A stretch of DNA of 39,477 bases from a virus, in IMG/VR virus record IMGVR_UViG_3300007512_002366, positions 1 to 39,477 of that record; one strand, given 5' to 3'. Every line of letters starts with the position of its first letter. The first letter of the stretch is position 1. Position numbers and translations under genes: made by a program. Of this stretch, positions 17,230 to 25,225 are shown piece by piece. The notes under the pieces were generated by a model. The model was given only the letters and a program-made list of their open reading frames with translations. It did not search any database and was not told where the DNA came from.

Positions 17230-18059
17230 TAGTCTCCTCGTAATTTTTTACGAACTGGAAGTTCACCCTCTGTTACTATCTTGTTTCCGTCTCCTAGGGC
17301 TATTTCTAGCTCTCTAACGCCTTTCACAAGCTTGTAAAGGCCTTGGGGTTCTACGGAAGCTAAATGATCTGAGCCCCACATTGTGCGGTCTAGTGTGATA
17401 TGTCTCTCTAAGATCGTTGCTCCTAGATATACTGAAGCTACAGTCGTTCCTAGGCGAAACTCGTGGCCACTATATCCTACTTCGCAGTTGTACCTCTCTT
17501 TAAGAGTTTGTATACACTTTAAGTTAAGCTCGTCTAACGGAGCCGGATAAGTAGAGTTACAGTGTAGCATAGCAAAGTCTGACTTCTCTTCTCTTAATAT
17601 AGTAACGGCGCGATCGATCTCATCCAAATTGCTCATACCAACCGAAAAGATAATTCTCTTTCCGGTCTTTGCACATTCTCTTAACAAGTCATCATTCGTT
17701 AACATCGCAGAGGGAATTTTTATCCAAGGTAGATGATACTGTTCTAAAAACTTTAAGCTATCTAGATCCCAAGGCGAAGCTGACCACTCAATACCTTTCT
17801 CGACGCAGTAAGCATCAATCTCGTCGTATTCATCTTGGCCAAATTCCATACGGTACTTATAATCGAGATAGGTCATCTTGCCCCATGGGGTATCTCGCAT
17901 CACTCCCTTTTGATGTTCTGGCACACATACATCCGGATTTCTCTTTTGAAACTTAACTGCGTCACATCCCGTTAAGGAGGCAACATCTATAAGTTTTTTA
18001 GCGATGTCTAACTCGCCATTATGATTAATTCCTATCTCGGCAATAATGTAGGTCTTCAT
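17229..18059 (-). CDS. neuB: NeuB-type nonulosonate synthase lacking the SAF domain
   Basis: Only the catalytic barrel is present: AEIGINHNG (7-15), AVKFQKR (34-40), SASPWD, FSVGMS, MLHCNSTYPAP, GYSGHE (195-200, H199), and LERHITLDRTMWGSDH (217-232, H220). All of these are canonical and better conserved than in the other copy. It stops after PVRKKLRGD, just where the linker to the antifreeze domain normally starts, giving 276 instead of about 340-350 residues. In characterised NeuB the SAF domain of one subunit completes the active site of the other, so this protein may use a SAF donated by 14359-15828. The TAATG junction at 17229 argues that the stop is real and not a sequencing error. Confidence 0.87.
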   Translation of the reverse strand: MKTYIIAEIGINHNGELDIAKKLIDVASLTGCDAVKFQKRNPDVCVPEHQKGVMRDTPWGKMTYLDYKYRMEFGQDEYDEIDAYCVEKGIEWSASPWDLDSLKFLEQYHLPWIKIPSAMLTNDDLLRECAKTGKRIIFSVGMSNLDEIDRAVTILREEKSDFAMLHCNSTYPAPLDELNLKCIQTLKERYNCEVGYSGHEFRLGTTVASVYLGATILERHITLDRTMWGSDHLASVEPQGLYKLVKGVRELEIALGDGNKIVTEGELPVRKKLRGD

Positions 18060-20083
18060 TAAATTCTCACTCTTGGTATTTCTTCGTATAACGAACTTTG
18101 TTTCGAAGAGATTTCTAATTCAATATCTTTTGAGCTTAACCAATTGAAAAGATCCTCAGATGCTTTGCAGGTTATTGATATTTCCCAAGGCAAGATATCT
18201 CCCTTGCTTGAAAACTTTTGATTTGAATCGTAGAAATGCTCATATTGTTTATCATTATTGGGATCGACACTTGATAAATCCCAACCTAGGGCAACAATTT
18301 TCTTAACTCCTAAGTGTGCAGCCATATAAAGAACAGTTTCATACATAATTCCGGGCCCACAAGGACGTTCTATGTTATTAGATATCATATACTTATCGAA
18401 TTCTTTTGTCAAGCATAAAAATTCATTATTTATTTCTGTTCGAATTGGTATTTTAAAGAAGACATCGTGTTTCTGAAACTTATGCCAACGAGAATGAAGC
18501 GGATAATTACTACTTCCTACAATAATGGGTTCATTTTCACTATATTTATAGTGTTCTGGAATGAAAGGGTTATCCGGAGCCGGTAGATTCGCACAATTAA
18601 AGAAATGAAAGTCTGACAGGCCAGGAATATAATCCTTTGCCTGCTTGACTGAGAACACTAACTTGTCTTTTAGAGTTTCTTCGAGATATTCTGGAGTGTA
18701 TTCCCTCAAAGACGGGCCACAATTTAAGATATAACAGGTCTCACCTTCATAAGAATTCTCTAAAATGCTCATTTGCTCTTCAAGAGACGTAGCTTTTTTG
18801 ATCTTTTTCTTAAGAAGCTTAGTCTTTTTCTTAATCTCGGGTTCATTTTCTACTTTTTCAGCGTCTTTTAAGCTCTTAAGGGCTTCTAAAAACTTCTCTC
18901 CGACACTGTAGGGGTCATATCCAGACTCTAAAATGTGCTTTTTGCCAGCCTTTCCCATTTCTTCTAGCTTTTTCGGGTCCGATTTCCACATTTCATAGGC
19001 TTTCCTAAGCTCGGATCTGCCGTCAGAAATACTAGTTTCGAACCATTTTGCCTCACAATCATAGGGAATTATGTTAAAAATACACGTATCCCACACTCCA
19101 TCGACGAAAAAAGCAGCATTTTCGTCGATATAGTCGACGTGGCCACCTTCCTTTGGCACAACAACAGGGTTCTCATGCATCAGAGCTTCAGCTACAGGTA
19201 AACCAAACCCTTCGCCTCTAGTAAACAAAGCAAATACGTTAGCTTTCTTTTGAAGCCATGATATATTCTCGCTTGATAGAAAACCGGGAATTAAAACAAT
19301 ATTATTCGTTTTTGGTTTCTGGTTCATCGGTAATAATATAGAATCTCTATAATACTTAATTTCATTTTGTATTGTTTCAGTTGTATGTGTCGGACTGCCA
19401 TGAGTTTTAATTAAAAGCACTGCGTCATCAACCCCATCAAATTCAGTAATAAATGATTGGATTAATCTATCAAACCCCTTTCTCTTAGTCCACTGGCTTA
19501 TAGATAATACAACAAATTTATCATCTAGATTTACAGGAATTCTAAGATTCTTCTCATCGGTAGATAATTTTTCAATCAGATGTGGGACCGTCTTACAAGG
19601 TATTCCGGACTGCTCGCTAAACACACTAGTATTCCACTCGCAAGGAGTCATGATCATGTCCGGCTTAAAGTAATTATAGTCTATAAGCCACTCTGGTGGT
19701 AGTTTATCTACTTCCCAAGCTACCAAATTAACATTGTATTTTGAGTTATCTATTAACTTTTTGAGGGATGCAGAGCAGCCCGGAGAGGCATGAAACCTAA
19801 CATCTGCAAAAGTTATAAGAGGAGGGGGCATATGCCATACAAAGGTATATTCTTCAGATATTGTCTTGTCTATATCTTCGTCATTGATGAATTCATATTT
19901 CTCTAATAGAGCTATTTCATCTGAAGTTAATTTATCAGATTGTTTTACAACACTAGAATATAACTTTAGGTTAAAGGAGTCTGGATGTTCTGATAAATAT
20001 GCATCAAGAGATTTCAAATACCCGCGGGCGGCGACTCCATAACCTGCAGAATCGCGAAATTGTCCACAATAGACTATGTTCAC
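18059..20083 (-). CDS. GT4 glycosyltransferase fused to a GT42/DUF115-like domain
   Basis: Residues 1 to about 400 are a GT-B, GT4-type glycosyltransferase: start IVYCGQFRDSAGYGVAARG, ISQWTKRKGFDRLI for the donor domain, then GEGFGLPVAEALMHENPVVV. A lysine-rich linker follows (around 415-430). From 450 on, CYILNCGPSLREY, KQAKDYIP, GPGIMYETVLYMAAHLGVKKIVALGWDLSS are the same core motifs as the three free-standing GT42/DUF115-like genes. It starts with GTG 20083 one base inside the upstream stop. A single chain may therefore add a hexose and cap it with a nonulosonate. Confidence 0.82.
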   Translation of the reverse strand: MNIVYCGQFRDSAGYGVAARGYLKSLDAYLSEHPDSFNLKLYSSVVKQSDKLTSDEIALLEKYEFINDEDIDKTISEEYTFVWHMPPPLITFADVRFHASPGCSASLKKLIDNSKYNVNLVAWEVDKLPPEWLIDYNYFKPDMIMTPCEWNTSVFSEQSGIPCKTVPHLIEKLSTDEKNLRIPVNLDDKFVVLSISQWTKRKGFDRLIQSFITEFDGVDDAVLLIKTHGSPTHTTETIQNEIKYYRDSILLPMNQKPKTNNIVLIPGFLSSENISWLQKKANVFALFTRGEGFGLPVAEALMHENPVVVPKEGGHVDYIDENAAFFVDGVWDTCIFNIIPYDCEAKWFETSISDGRSELRKAYEMWKSDPKKLEEMGKAGKKHILESGYDPYSVGEKFLEALKSLKDAEKVENEPEIKKKTKLLKKKIKKATSLEEQMSILENSYEGETCYILNCGPSLREYTPEYLEETLKDKLVFSVKQAKDYIPGLSDFHFFNCANLPAPDNPFIPEHYKYSENEPIIVGSSNYPLHSRWHKFQKHDVFFKIPIRTEINNEFLCLTKEFDKYMISNNIERPCGPGIMYETVLYMAAHLGVKKIVALGWDLSSVDPNNDKQYEHFYDSNQKFSSKGDILPWEISITCKASEDLFNWLSSKDIELEISSKQSSLYEEIPRVRI

Positions 20084-21360
20084 TATAACACCACTACTTC
20101 CTCTACGACTGGGTGGCCCTCACAAGAATCAATAATACAATCTGTAAATTCGCTATACTTTTGCTCCTCTGTGAAATTTTTTAAAATCCACTTCTGTAGT
20201 TTCTTTGCTTGCGATAAAAATCTACCATGGTCTTTATAAACATCTCTTATACAATTTCTATAAGAATTTTTCGTAGGGTAACACCACATAGATTGTTTTT
20301 CTAGTACACCATTCCAAACAGCTTCTTGTTGAATGGGTCTTAATTCATAATCTACATCTGAGAACATGGCTTTATTTTTAACTTTTCCTTTTTTGTTCTT
20401 AGTAGGCATATATAGATAATCACATTGGCCGCTCCAACCAGGAGCGATAACCGGGAGACCGCTATAGGCTGCTTCAAAAATAGGCAAACCAAAACCTTCT
20501 CCGTGAGTTAATGACAGATAAGCTTTGATCTTGGGGTGCTTGTATAATCCAGCCAATTCTTCGTCCGACATGTCTCCATGTACCAAGTATATTTTACATT
20601 TACGATCTTCATGCTCTTTCAGAACATTTTTCAACTTTGATACTGTTGCTTCACGGTCCATAACACAATTTTTCTTAAAATTTGCTTTGATAACAAGGCC
20701 GACATCTTCAGAGTCTTTGAACTCATCCACAAACCATTGAACAGTTTTCTTTAGGTTTTTTCTAGGTCCCCACTGAGCTACTGTTAAAAAGTTGAAATCA
20801 GTAGTCAAGCCTAAGTCTAGTTCTTTAGCTTCACACTCTCTGACCGGATAACATACAGATGTTATATCTGTCGAAGTAAAACCTTCGATAGGATTTTTAA
20901 TTGAAATATCTTCTTGTTTTCTCCCCGTGCTTTCATCGTGGGCGGTTAAAGATGTATTCTCGTAGGTTTGTTTCGAGTGATCTGAAACTACTATAATATG
21001 ATCCATTAACCATCCCTTTTGTACCCACTGTGGCGATACCATAGTAGTTTCAATGCCGGCAGTATATCCAATGTTTATTGGGGCTATTTTTTCAAATTCG
21101 TTTGGTATAGTTATCTGCAAGGACACATCATAACCTCCACCATTTTGATGGTGGAAAATCGTTTTCTTTAAAAGATTGTCTATCCATCTCTTTTCTTCTG
21201 TTTCTTCAGATACATGTCCGGTCTGACCCCAAGCGAGATTAATCAAAAAGATATCAAATATATCCTGTCTTTGTTTTAAAGCTCTAAGAGCAAATCTAGT
21301 CTGTTCTCCGTAACCGGAGCGGGACATTGCCGGTCCTTTTACTAAAATCTTCTTTTTCAT
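20083..21360 (-). CDS. GT4-type glycosyltransferase
   Basis: 425 residues, GT-B fold. The N-terminal KGPAMSRSGYGEQTRFAL and the donor-domain start FLTVAQWGPRKNLKKTV parallel the first domain of the neighbouring fusion, as does LTHGEGFGLPIFEAAYSGLPVIAP. The two are thus likely paralogues that diverged in acceptor specificity. Between the halves lies INIGYTAGIETTMVSPQW. Retaining transfer from an NDP-sugar is expected. It is part of a three-gene GT4 run with TAG/GTG and near-zero spacing on each side. Confidence 0.84.
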   Translation of the reverse strand: MKKKILVKGPAMSRSGYGEQTRFALRALKQRQDIFDIFLINLAWGQTGHVSEETEEKRWIDNLLKKTIFHHQNGGGYDVSLQITIPNEFEKIAPINIGYTAGIETTMVSPQWVQKGWLMDHIIVVSDHSKQTYENTSLTAHDESTGRKQEDISIKNPIEGFTSTDITSVCYPVRECEAKELDLGLTTDFNFLTVAQWGPRKNLKKTVQWFVDEFKDSEDVGLVIKANFKKNCVMDREATVSKLKNVLKEHEDRKCKIYLVHGDMSDEELAGLYKHPKIKAYLSLTHGEGFGLPIFEAAYSGLPVIAPGWSGQCDYLYMPTKNKKGKVKNKAMFSDVDYELRPIQQEAVWNGVLEKQSMWCYPTKNSYRNCIRDVYKDHGRFLSQAKKLQKWILKNFTEEQKYSEFTDCIIDSCEGHPVVEEVVVL

Positions 21361-22655
21361 TATTTAACCTCTAGTGATTTCCAAGATTCATATTTCTTTC
21401 TAGTGTCCCAAGAACCAAACTCTTCATGAACTTCTAGCATAAAATTAATCCAGTTTTCTTTAAACTCTTCAAAACTGAAATTATTGTCAACGTGAGCGCG
21501 GCCTCTTTTGCCAAGCTCTTCGCGCTCTTCTGCAGACATATTAAAAATTTGTTTTAAAGCATCAATAAAGTCTTCTTTGCTAACTCTATCCTCATAAATC
21601 CACGGTACACCTTGGGATCCTATAACAGCTTTTGAAGATGGTTCTATACCTACACCAAACCACTCCTTGCCATCCGTCACCTGGAATTGTAGGCCTCCTG
21701 TCATACTTACTATAACCGGAGTTTCACAACTTAAGGATTCTAATGTAGCTAATCCAAAGCCCTCTGCGTCTGATATATTGATAGTGCAATCAGCGGCATT
21801 ATATAGAAGAGACAAAATCTTACTGGATACTTTATCTGTGGATAATATAAGTTGGCCGTCATTTAGTCCCAAGTGATCTGACATTACTTCTAAGTCTTGA
21901 CCGTGGACATCTTTGGGGTCAGTGTGCATAATTAAGCTGGCTTTGTCATGACCCACTTCATCTAAAAATTCTTTAAACCACCATAAGACGCTCCCGCTCA
22001 TCTTCCGTCGAGCATTCCTATTATTCCAGAAAAATAAAACTCTATTCTCGTTTTTCCAGTCACATATTTTTTCCAAAGCATTTATTTTAAAATCCTGCAC
22101 CACTTCATCGGGAAGTTTTTGGTATTCTTCATCTACCGCGTGAGGGATATATTTGCACATGACCTCCGGAGCTACTTCTCGCACAATATTGTCAGTTACC
22201 TTAGAAATAGTTGCTATTGCATCATTAGATTCGTAATAAGGTTTATTAAAATAAGGATACGGATAGTTATCCCACACATGGTAATATACTATAGGCATGT
22301 GCGCACGGACTTCATTTTCAATTTCCCATAGCCAGCCCCAAAATCTAGGGTCGGTCATTATCCACATAATATCAGGTTTCTCACCTTGTATTAGTGATCT
22401 GACCATATCCTGTGTTCCATATCCATCTACGGGATATATTATAAGGTCCTCTCCGAATTCTTCTGTACGAACAGGTTCATAGTTGTGGTGTTTAACAGCT
22501 CCTCCAAGAGCAATAACACTAAATTTCCCGGTTCTTATTAGGGTCTCAATTACATATCTAGTTTGTGTTCCAACACCAGAAGGAGACATTGGATGATCAC
22601 TTAAAACTAGAACCTTTATTTTCTTTTGACTCTCGTCTAAATTAAGTTCTATCAT
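21360..22655 (-). CDS. GT4-type glycosyltransferase, first gene of the glycan block
   Basis: 431 residues with KVLVLSDHPMSPSGVGTQTRYV near the N terminus and the C-terminal DAEGFGLATLESLSCETPVIV, both GT4 hallmarks. NRNARRKMSGSVLWWFKEF corresponds to the donor-domain start. I use ATG 22655: it follows the upstream stop and has an AGAGGAAAA site, while the longer frame to 22688 would overlap the nuclease gene and add an unlikely MEDGALSIRGK extension. As the first gene it probably acts early in chain assembly. Confidence 0.82.
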   Translation of the reverse strand: MIELNLDESQKKIKVLVLSDHPMSPSGVGTQTRYVIETLIRTGKFSVIALGGAVKHHNYEPVRTEEFGEDLIIYPVDGYGTQDMVRSLIQGEKPDIMWIMTDPRFWGWLWEIENEVRAHMPIVYYHVWDNYPYPYFNKPYYESNDAIATISKVTDNIVREVAPEVMCKYIPHAVDEEYQKLPDEVVQDFKINALEKICDWKNENRVLFFWNNRNARRKMSGSVLWWFKEFLDEVGHDKASLIMHTDPKDVHGQDLEVMSDHLGLNDGQLILSTDKVSSKILSLLYNAADCTINISDAEGFGLATLESLSCETPVIVSMTGGLQFQVTDGKEWFGVGIEPSSKAVIGSQGVPWIYEDRVSKEDFIDALKQIFNMSAEEREELGKRGRAHVDNNFSFEEFKENWINFMLEVHEEFGSWDTRKKYESWKSLEVK

Positions 22656-22663
22656 TTTTCCTC

Positions 22664-23458
22664 TTATTGACAGTGCTCCGTCTTCCAAAACTCACACATA
22701 CCAAATGGAGTCTCGCAAGAGCTTTTATTTTTAAGGTGTTTGCCTTCACTGATATTATGCAACGATTTTTTCAATAAGTTAAGTGCATTTTGAGTTTTTC
22801 TTTCGCCGCTGGTCACTCTAAAAATTTCAACATTATCACTTTTTGCTGTTCTCTTTAAAAGAGCAAAATATGTTTCAATGTTTTTCGGGTCTATCCCATG
22901 CTTTTTAGCGAAGTAGTGCTTATAAAAAGTTAGCTGATAAGTCGTCATAGCATCAGACTTCCTTTTTTGATTCCAGCCCCAGCTACAAGTCTTCCAATCT
23001 ATAACATGGTATTTCCCATCTGTAGTTTTTACTACTAGATCAATATAGCCCTTGAATTTAAATTCTTTTCCGTCAAACTCAGGTATTGGTTCGTATAACA
23101 TCTCTTCAACAGAAGAAACTTCAAAATCTTTAAAATACTCTTTTAGGGCGGGTATTGCCAGGGGAGCAAGAGTTAGTCCCTGGTCTCTCATATCCGATAC
23201 TGTTTTAGACGTTATCTGGCTTTTAACATGTTCTGGTAATTTTTTAAGCTCTTCTAAAAAGACTTCTTTAAAATGGGAAGCCACGTCTAGATCTTCATTC
23301 AATAAACTTTGCTCACACACAGAGTGTATAGCTGTTCCGAAAGCAGTGTAATGATTACCTTCAAAACCAGCTAGGCCGTCGATGTATGTTAACTTATGTT
23401 TATGTGGGCACTCGTTCCAAATTTTAAATTCTGAATATGAAATATGTTTTCTGGACAC
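22664..23458 (-). CDS. PD-(D/E)XK nuclease with iron-sulfur cysteines (Cas4/AddB-like)
   Basis: The 264-residue protein has the nuclease core H45 (FGTAIHSV), D140 (KGYIDLV), DWK (154-156) and Gln175 (YQLTFY). Four cysteines sit where Cas4/AddB nucleases hold a 4Fe-4S cluster: C17 (NECPHK) and C248, C254, C263 at the C terminus. It likely degrades or processes DNA ends with 5'-3' polarity in replication or recombination. No CRISPR array or cas1/cas2 is nearby. It starts with GTG 23458, backed by a GGAGG site at 23468-23464. Confidence 0.85.
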   Translation of the reverse strand: MSRKHISYSEFKIWNECPHKHKLTYIDGLAGFEGNHYTAFGTAIHSVCEQSLLNEDLDVASHFKEVFLEELKKLPEHVKSQITSKTVSDMRDQGLTLAPLAIPALKEYFKDFEVSSVEEMLYEPIPEFDGKEFKFKGYIDLVVKTTDGKYHVIDWKTCSWGWNQKRKSDAMTTYQLTFYKHYFAKKHGIDPKNIETYFALLKRTAKSDNVEIFRVTSGERKTQNALNLLKKSLHNISEGKHLKNKSSCETPFGMCEFWKTEHCQ

Positions 23459-23469
23459 GAGTCCTCCAT

Positions 23470-23850
23470 TTATGTTATATCAGTAGTCTTTCGAGTTGAA
23501 GTTCTAGTTGTTCTAGAGCCTGCAATAACCTTTTTTCTTGTTTTCGTCTGTTTAGACGTAGGTTTGGGCGCAGGCAGTACTAACTCATATCTATATATCT
23601 TACTATTTTCTATCTCGTTTGTCAACACATTTTTAGTAAGAGTTTTAGAAATATTAAAACCTTTATCTTTTACCCAATTTTTTACTTCTTGGTTTGACCA
23701 AGAAACTGGTTTAATTTTAGACGGTTTCTTGGGCACCGTCACTACCACATCTAGTGTGTTGTCGTTTTTAGTAGCCTCTATAATAATAGTATAATCTCTA
23801 GAGGTATCGTTAGCAACATTATGTTTAGTATCAATTACTTCCCATTTCAT
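23470..23850 (-). CDS. Uncharacterised basic protein (126 aa)
   Basis: I do not recognise a family. The first half has beta-strand-like segments (DYTIIIEATK, LDVVVTVPKKPSK), the middle has SWSNQEVKNWVKDKGFNIS, and the C-terminal 35 residues are Lys/Arg/Thr-rich and probably unstructured, which would allow DNA, RNA or scaffold binding. It overlaps the metallopeptidase gene by 4 bases and leaves 11 bases before the nuclease start, so it belongs to the same transcript. Confidence 0.7.
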   Translation of the reverse strand: MKWEVIDTKHNVANDTSRDYTIIIEATKNDNTLDVVVTVPKKPSKIKPVSWSNQEVKNWVKDKGFNISKTLTKNVLTNEIENSKIYRYELVLPAPKPTSKQTKTRKKVIAGSRTTRTSTRKTTDIT

Positions 23851-24533
23851 ATTTGTGTATCTCCCAATTGATGAATTAAATAAATCTTATCAAATAACTT
23901 TGGACTTATTTGTTTTAAATAGTTTCTATCTCCCAAATAAAAGTTTTCAAAACCATTTGCAAAATATTCTCGTAAAGAGGTTGCGGCATAAGGAGAATAA
24001 AATAACCCAGATGTCAAAGTTGTCATAAGAGGATAACCTATCTCTTTATAAAAGAATTCGTCAAGATCTGGAGAGTAGTCAGTTTCCTTGAAATCATATG
24101 CAGATATATCATGATCGTGACTTTTGAGTATCCTTTGAAGCCTAATGCGTTTTCCTAAGAATTCACTTTCCATATTTTGATCTGCGTATATTTCTGCTGA
24201 GTATACTTCCTCTAAAGAGTGAGCTATTTCATGAATAATATCGTCCAACATATCTTGTATATCATCTTGAGCGTTAGTAACATATATCGCACCGTCGCTA
24301 TAAAGAGCGTTAACTTCTTTAATATTTAAGATATCAAACTGCCCTACATAAATAATATCGATATTCTCCATAAAATAATTTGGTATTTTAGATTCTAATT
24401 TTTTCAGTAGCTCAGAAATATCAACATTATCAGGCAAGGGATCTTTAATAAATAATGTTGTATTACCAGCTAAAAAATAATGCTCTGGTTTCTTAGAAGC
24501 AGATTCTTTTATATATTCTCTTAAATTACTCAT
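23847..24533 (-). CDS. Putative HEIAH zinc metallopeptidase with capsid-targeting-like leader
   Basis: The 228-residue product has an HEIAH zinc motif (101-105), and a later LREYFANGFENF (187-198) can supply the third ligand E189, the arrangement of toxin-like zincins. I start at ATG 24533, which overlaps the preceding stop and yields MSNLREYIKES: a short amphipathic leader with an I-K-E sequence before a possible cleavage site. The frame extends to 24581 but that would add 16 basic residues and overlap the upstream gene by over 50 bases. The product may be packed in the head and injected; that is inference. Confidence 0.75.
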   Translation of the reverse strand: MSNLREYIKESASKKPEHYFLAGNTTLFIKDPLPDNVDISELLKKLESKIPNYFMENIDIIYVGQFDILNIKEVNALYSDGAIYVTNAQDDIQDMLDDIIHEIAHSLEEVYSAEIYADQNMESEFLGKRIRLQRILKSHDHDISAYDFKETDYSPDLDEFFYKEIGYPLMTTLTSGLFYSPYAATSLREYFANGFENFYLGDRNYLKQISPKLFDKIYLIHQLGDTQI

Positions 24534-24795
24534 CACTCGTTTCAGTTTCTGACATTGCTTTTTCACTTTCTTCAACGTCATTCATAGCTTGAAAATAGCC
24601 TCTAATAAAATTTTCTTCTGCTACAGCGACAAGAAAAGACGGAAACTCTTCCGCTATTGTCTCAACAATCATCTCTACAGTCACTTGATTATTCTCTGGT
24701 TGGTTTTTTTCACCTACATAATCAATTAACCACTCCTTAAGTGGAGAGTCTGGTTCTACATTTTCGAGTAAATCGGGGTTTTCGTTTTCGTTCAT
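24526..24795 (-). CDS. Small acidic protein (89 aa), marine-phage type
   Basis: Strongly acidic at both ends, with a structured middle: SPLKEWLIDYVG (18-29), QVTVEMIVETIAEEFPSFLVAVAEENFIRGYFQAM. I recall similar proteins in other marine myoviruses but know of no function. It overlaps the DoxX-like gene by 4 bases upstream and the metallopeptidase start downstream by 8, so it is translationally linked to both. Confidence 0.75.
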   Translation of the reverse strand: MNENENPDLLENVEPDSPLKEWLIDYVGEKNQPENNQVTVEMIVETIAEEFPSFLVAVAEENFIRGYFQAMNDVEESEKAMSETETSDE

Positions 24796-25181
24796 TCTCT
24801 AGCTCCTTCTAATAAAAATGAGAATTTTTTAATATTAAGCGCTGCATATATAGTATATATAAATACAATCATTCCAACAGTTGGTAAGTGTTGAGATGTT
24901 TCTATATGAAAAGCTAATAAATTTACTATAATTGGAAACATAACGACCATACATAAAAGTGGAGCGACATTAATAAGTAATAACGCGCCACATAATATAC
25001 TAGTCATCATTAACACAGGTTGGGATATTTCATATGTTCCTATAAATCCCAAAAAGTACCTTGCTGGTAAATCGAGAGTTTCTTGTGGGAGAAATTGTAC
25101 AATGTTATTGTATCCCAAAATTATAAATATTAATCCTAAAGCAACTCTAAAAACTCTAGGAAGTGAAAAAGTTACATTCAT
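24792..25181 (-). CDS. DoxX-like small integral membrane protein
   Basis: 129 residues with four predicted membrane helices: FRVALGLIFIILGYNNIVQF, VLMMTSILCGALLLINV, LLCMVVMFPIIVNLLAF and a last one before KKFSFLLEG. The first helix with a Gly-x-x-Asn pattern and the overall size fit the DoxX/DoxD superfamily, found with membrane oxidoreductases and in phages. Its ATG follows AGAGGTGG. It is the first gene after a 44-base gap that carries a likely promoter, so it may open the transcript running into the glycan block. Confidence 0.68.
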   Translation of the reverse strand: MNVTFSLPRVFRVALGLIFIILGYNNIVQFLPQETLDLPARYFLGFIGTYEISQPVLMMTSILCGALLLINVAPLLCMVVMFPIIVNLLAFHIETSQHLPTVGMIVFIYTIYAALNIKKFSFLLEGARE

Positions 25182-25202
25182 TTTATGTCCACCTCTTTAT
25201 TC

Positions 25203-25211
25203 ATTATAACA
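25203..25211 (-). promoter_or_regulatory. Extended -10 promoter (candidate)
   Basis: On the minus strand this reads TGTTATAAT, a perfect extended -10 element (TG-n-TATAAT), in the only gap of more than 20 bases between the PhoH gene and the far end of the glycan block. A start site about 6 bases downstream would leave a short leader with the AGAGGTGG site of the DoxX-like gene. No good -35 box is present, which an extended -10 can tolerate. A perfect palindrome TATAATATATTATA lies just upstream. Confidence 0.42.
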
Positions 25212-25225
25212 CAATATATAATATA

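Noticed and set aside
14359-18059. KDO synthesis (KdsA/KdsB) instead of sialic-type acid
   Set aside because: The synthases show NeuB motifs (INHNG/NNHQG) and one has the SAF domain, which KdsA lacks; the cytidylyltransferase alone could be of either type.
18543-18550. Minus-strand TATAAATA within the GT4/GT42-like fusion gene
   Set aside because: Inside coding sequence and far from any start; the 8-mer is expected several times by chance in DNA this AT-rich. The same applies to plus-strand copies at 14314, 24858 and 25122.
22664-23458. CRISPR-Cas adaptation, suggested by the Cas4-like nuclease
   Set aside because: No repeats, cas1 or cas2 anywhere in the window; such nucleases are common in phages on their own.
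23444-23794. Plus-strand open frame opposite the 126-aa gene and the nuclease start
   Set aside because: Hydrophobic Val/Leu/Phe-rich product reflects the complement of a Lys/Thr-rich minus-strand gene; no start signal.
25209-25222. Palindrome TATAATATATTATA as a terminator or operator
   Set aside because: Pure A/T with no GC stem and no T-run stem-loop behind it, so it is not a convincing terminator; it may simply be promoter-region AT-richness.
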